DNA of 64,000 nt. Origin: Fratercula arctica. Taxonomy: Eukaryota > Chordata > Aves > Charadriiformes > Alcidae. Shown here piece by piece: positions 62,101 to 64,000 of the stretch. The position numbers and the translations under genes were made by a program. The notes below the pieces were generated by a model that saw nothing but the letters and a program-made list of their open reading frames with translations, searched no databases and was not told where the DNA came from. The first letter of the stretch is position 1; every line of letters starts with the position of its first letter. The stretch is from the NCBI GenBank assembly GCA_947846985.1, contig CANTUZ010000014.1:8663837-8727836 (forward strand), in the 5' to 3' direction.

Positions 62101-63746
62101 GCCTCGGGGGGTGGGCGGGGTCTGGGGGTGGGCGGGGCCTGGAGAATGGGCGGGGTCTGGGGTGGGGGGGTGGCCTAGGGTGAGTGGGCGGGGTCTAAGG
62201 GTGGGCGGGGCTTCTGGAGTGTGTGTGGGGGGCTGCGGGGATGGGGTGGGAGTGAAGGGTGGGCGGGGCTTTGGGGGTGGGCGGGAGCGAGGCTGGGAAG
62301 TGGGAGGGGCTTCGGGGGGTGGGCGGGGTTGTTGGGGTGGGAGTGAAGGGTGGGCGTGGCTTCGCAGAGGGGCGGGGCTTCGGGGGTGGGCGGGGGCTTC
62401 TGGGAGGGGCAGGGCCTGCGGGGGGGGGGGGTGTTTCTCGGTGGGCGGGGCTTGCGATGGGCGGGGCTTGCGATGGGCGGGGCTTCCGGGCTGTGGCGCT
62501 GTGAGGGGGGGTCTGTAGGGCTGGGGGCGGGGTTTAAGGGGCTGGGGGCGGGGCTTAGAGGCCCCTGGGGGCGTGTCCGACGGTCGCCCCGCCCCCCCAA
62601 AGGACCCCCACATCCTGTGCTGGGACCTGCGTCGCCCCGAGCGGCCGCTGCTGGGGGTGGAGCGGTGGGTGGGCACCAACCAGCGCGTGACCTTTGACCT
62701 CGACCCGTGAGTGACACCCCTCCCCTCGCCCCCCAACCCCCCTGGGCGCTTGGGTCCCCTTTTGGGGGGGGGGGGGAGGGGCTTCCTGGACTCCTGGGTC
62801 CCCTTTTTGGGGGGGGGGGAGGGGCTTCCTGGACTCCTGGGTCTCCTTTTGGGGGGGGGGAGGGGCTTCCTGGACTCCTGGGTCCCCTTTTTGGGGGGGG
62901 GGGGGGAGGGGCTTCCTGGACTCCTGGGTCCCCTTTTTGGGGGGGGGAGGGGCTTTCCTGGACTCCTGGGTCCCCCTTTTTTGGGGGGGGGGGGGGAGGG
63001 CTTCCTGGACTCCTGGGTCCCCCTTTTTGGGGGGGGGGGGTAGGGGCTTCCTGGACTCCTGGGGTCCCCTTTTGGGGGGGGGGAGGGGCTTCCTGGGACT
63101 CCTGGGTCCCCTTTTTGGGGGGGGGGAGGGGCATCCTGGACTCCTGGGTCCCCTTTTTGGGGGGGGGGAGGGGCTTCCTGGACTCCTGGGTCCCCTTTTT
63201 GGGGGGGGGGAGGGGCTTCCTGGACTCCTGGGTCCCCTTTTTGGGGGGGGGGGGGGGGCTTCCTGGACTCCTGGGTCCCCTTTTTGGGGGGGGGGGAGGG
63301 GCTTCCTGGACTCCTGGGTCCCCTTTTTGGGGGAGGGGAGGGGCTTCCTGGACTCCTGGGTCCCCTTTTTTGGGGGGGGGGGGGGGGGCTTCCTGGACTC
63401 CTGGGTCCCCTTTTGGGGGGGGGGGGAGGGGCTTCCTGGACTCCTGGGTCCCCTTTTGGGGACAGGGAAGGGGGGGGGGTTCCTGAGTTTGGGGGTGGGG
63501 GGTGGGGGTGTCCCGGACACCTGGGTCCCTCCGGGGGTGTTTCGGGGACACTTGGGTGCTGGTGACACCCCCCCCCCCCTTCCCCCTCACCCCCCCCTTC
63601 AGGACGGGGCGGTTCCTGGTGAGCGGTGACACCGATGGCTTCGTCACCGTCTGGGACACGTTGACCCCCCTGGGGCCGGGGGACCCCCCTCTGCTGCCCC
63701 CCCACCTCCGCTTCCGCGCCCTCCGCGACTGCATCAACGGCACCAG
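56046..63746 (+). CDS. WRAP53: Telomerase Cajal body protein 1 (TCAB1/WDR79), 3' incomplete
   Basis: TCAB1 is a WD40 protein that binds CAB-box RNAs (telomerase RNA and scaRNAs) and takes them to Cajal bodies. Nine exons are visible. Recognisable WD40 blades include [100 protein letters not shown] and [20 protein letters not shown]. These follow the human order. The long acidic N-terminus of the mammalian protein is not seen; either it is short here or an exon in 56173-56789 is missed. Two phase conflicts (exon 1/2 and inside exon 3) lie in homopolymer contexts. The gene continues past the window edge. Confidence 0.93.
56173..56789 (+). repeat. WRAP53 intron 1 with ~45-60-bp repeats
   Basis: Roughly ten units of CCCGGACGCCTGGGTCC plus A(C/T)TATGGGGGGGG. 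Both flanking splice sites are canonical. Confidence 0.88.
56790..56888 (+). CDS. WRAP53: WRAP53 exon 2
   Basis: Encodes [20 protein letters not shown] and [12 protein letters not shown], matching the NFLKGCKWAPDGSC region of human TCAB1 at the first WD40 blade. Ends in a split Trp codon, donor gtgaga. Confidence 0.93.
56889..57194 (+). repeat. WRAP53 intron 2 with ~55-60-bp repeats
   Basis: About four units of GTTGGGGGTCCCGGACACCT then GGGTCCC, the same family as intron 1, with long G-runs. Confidence 0.85.
57195..57305 (+). CDS. WRAP53: WRAP53 exon 3 (frame conflict at a C10 run)
   Basis: Starts [20 protein letters not shown] and LPLPP in the correct frame. After the C10 run near 57274-57283 the expected LPLPEL end is read one frame over, and only that frame joins exon 4 in phase. 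The total is 111 nt, where one base more (or two fewer) is required. Confidence 0.87.
57306..58211 (+). repeat. WRAP53 intron 3 with two arrays
   Basis: 57306-57790: ~60-70-bp units of GGGGTCACTATGGGGC-type sequence. 57800-58200: ~50-bp units of GGGGTGACAGGGGGGACCCC and related sequence. No gene is seen. Confidence 0.88.
58212..58300 (+). CDS. WRAP53: WRAP53 exon 4
   Basis: Encodes [20 protein letters not shown] and MDSSQPHTC, aligned with the VEGDTIYDYCWYSLMSS region of human TCAB1. Ends with two bases of a split Leu codon. Confidence 0.95.
58301..59060 (+). repeat. WRAP53 intron 4 with ~25-bp GGGAGCACTGGGAGGGGACT repeats (58301-58830)
   Basis: Some 20 units with variable GACTGGGGGC inserts. 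The right part (58830-59060) is mostly unique with TACTGGTCCG triplets at the end. Confidence 0.88.
59061..59151 (+). CDS. WRAP53: WRAP53 exon 5
   Basis: Encodes [20 protein letters not shown] and [10 protein letters not shown], a WD40 blade with WDA. Ends phase 0. Confidence 0.96.
59152..61091 (+). repeat. WRAP53 intron 5 with three successive arrays
   Basis: 59152-59935: ~60-bp units of GACAGAGGGGACCCCGGTGT. 59980-60530: longer degenerate units of GTTACTGGGAGACACTGGG. 60550-61085: ~20-bp units of GGTGTTGGTGGCCCCGGGGG, about 27 copies, reaching the acceptor. Confidence 0.92.
61092..61224 (+). CDS. WRAP53: WRAP53 exon 6
   Basis: Encodes [20 protein letters not shown] and [20 protein letters not shown], a WD40 blade. 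Ends with one base of a split codon. Confidence 0.95.
61225..61864 (+). repeat. WRAP53 intron 6: GGGCGTGGCC/GGGGCGGGGCTT repeats
   Basis: Irregular repeats rich in GGGCGGGG and GGGCGTGGC, resembling GC boxes bound by Sp/KLF factors, with no strict period. Confidence 0.75.
61865..62073 (+). CDS. WRAP53: WRAP53 exon 7
   Basis: Encodes [40 protein letters not shown] and [16 protein letters not shown], spanning two WD40 blades; [11 protein letters not shown] is identical to human as recalled. Confidence 0.97.
62074..62602 (+). repeat. WRAP53 intron 7: GGTGGGCGGGGCTTCGGGGG repeats
   Basis: Some 15 GC-box-like units of 18-30 bp. No exon-derived sequence is apparent. Confidence 0.85.
62603..62706 (+). 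CDS. WRAP53: WRAP53 exon 8
   Basis: Encodes [20 protein letters not shown] and [14 protein letters not shown], matching CWDLR and TNQRIYFDLDP of the human protein. Ends phase 2, donor gtgagt. Confidence 0.96.
62707..63602 (+). repeat. WRAP53 intron 8 with ~47-bp minisatellite (62740-63480)
   Basis: About 15-16 units of GGGGCTTCCTGGACTCCTGG, then GTCCCCTTTTT and a G-run. The GGACTCCTGGGTCC core is related to introns 1 and 2. Confidence 0.93.
63603..63746 (+). CDS. WRAP53: WRAP53 exon 9
   Basis: Encodes [20 protein letters not shown] through [13 protein letters not shown], the last WD40 blade in view. Ends in a split codon with donor gtaaca, so coding continues beyond 64000. Confidence 0.95.
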
Positions 63747-64000
63747 GTAACACCCCCCAACACCTGGGTGCCCCCCCCCCAGACACCTGGGACCCCCCCA
63801 CACACACTCCTGGCTCCCACTCCCGGCCACCCGGGACCCCCCTGGACACCCAGGCCCCCCCCCCCCCCCAAAACACCCAGGCCCCCCCCCCGCGCCAATG
63901 GCTCAGGGTGACCCTCGGACACATGGGTGCCCCCCCCCCCAGATGACCTGTGACCCCCCCCCAGACACTTAGGACCCCCCACTCCAAATGCCCGGGTCCC
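63747..64000 (+). other. WRAP53: WRAP53 intron 9 (partial)
   Basis: C-rich sequence with CCAGACACCTGGGACCCCCC-type units, the inverse orientation of the GGACxCCTGGGTCC family. No acceptor is found before the window ends. Confidence 0.75.

Noticed and set aside
61366..63987. Minus-strand open frame of over 800 codons opposite WRAP53
   Set aside because: Proline-rich complement of GC-box and G-run repeats, antisense to confirmed WD40 exons; no start context or conserved motif.

Overview
This is a very GC-rich window carrying two vertebrate housekeeping genes on the + strand with a tRNA-related locus between them. The first is a complete gene for RPB1, the largest subunit of RNA polymerase II (POLR2A), with coding sequence from 100 to 53860. 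The second is WRAP53, which encodes the telomerase/Cajal-body WD40 protein TCAB1; it starts near 56046 and runs off the right edge. Between them, on the minus strand, lie a leucine tRNA-like sequence (anticodon UAG, 55628-55709) and ten tandem copies of its 3' half. RPB1 is almost identical to the mammalian protein (29 coding exons, about 1969 residues, a human-length C-terminal domain), so the organism is a vertebrate. Long G and C homopolymers and a GC-rich minisatellite in nearly every intron suggest an avian dot microchromosome. That is an inference; I cannot name the species.

Layout. 1-99: partial 5' UTR. 100-53860: POLR2A, 29 exons. Most introns hold tandem arrays, the largest in intron 18 (~4.8 kb), intron 5 (~3.1 kb), intron 19 (~3 kb), intron 4 (~2.7 kb) and intron 20 (~2.5 kb). 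53861-~54540: 3' UTR with two AATAAA signals. 54541-54834: short spacer. 54835-55709: tRNA-Leu-like locus and its array. 55710-56045: CpG-rich promoter with two ETS sites and a YY1-like site at the WRAP53 start codon. 56046-63746: nine WRAP53 exons; at least one more 3' exon lies outside the window.

The most unusual observation is that many arrays are built from the edge of the neighbouring exon. Copies of an exon 3' end with its 5' splice site, or of an exon 5' end with its 3' splice site, are iterated inside introns 4, 5, 6, 7, 9, 14, 19, 25 and 28, and the tRNA 3' half is iterated in the same way. The gene therefore carries dozens of decoy splice sites, some identical to the true ones. A few form complete AG...GT mini-exons in intron 9 and the CTD-proximal intron 28.

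Two kinds of damage stand out. POLR2A exon 7 (rudder/switch 2) has about ten codons replaced by unrelated sequence 26 nt longer, giving a frameshift and an in-frame TGA. WRAP53 exons 1 and 3 have phase conflicts at homopolymers. Since the rest of both proteins is intact, assembly or sequencing error is the likeliest explanation. The genes act in separate pathways (mRNA transcription; telomerase and scaRNP trafficking); nothing here suggests joint regulation beyond close packing.
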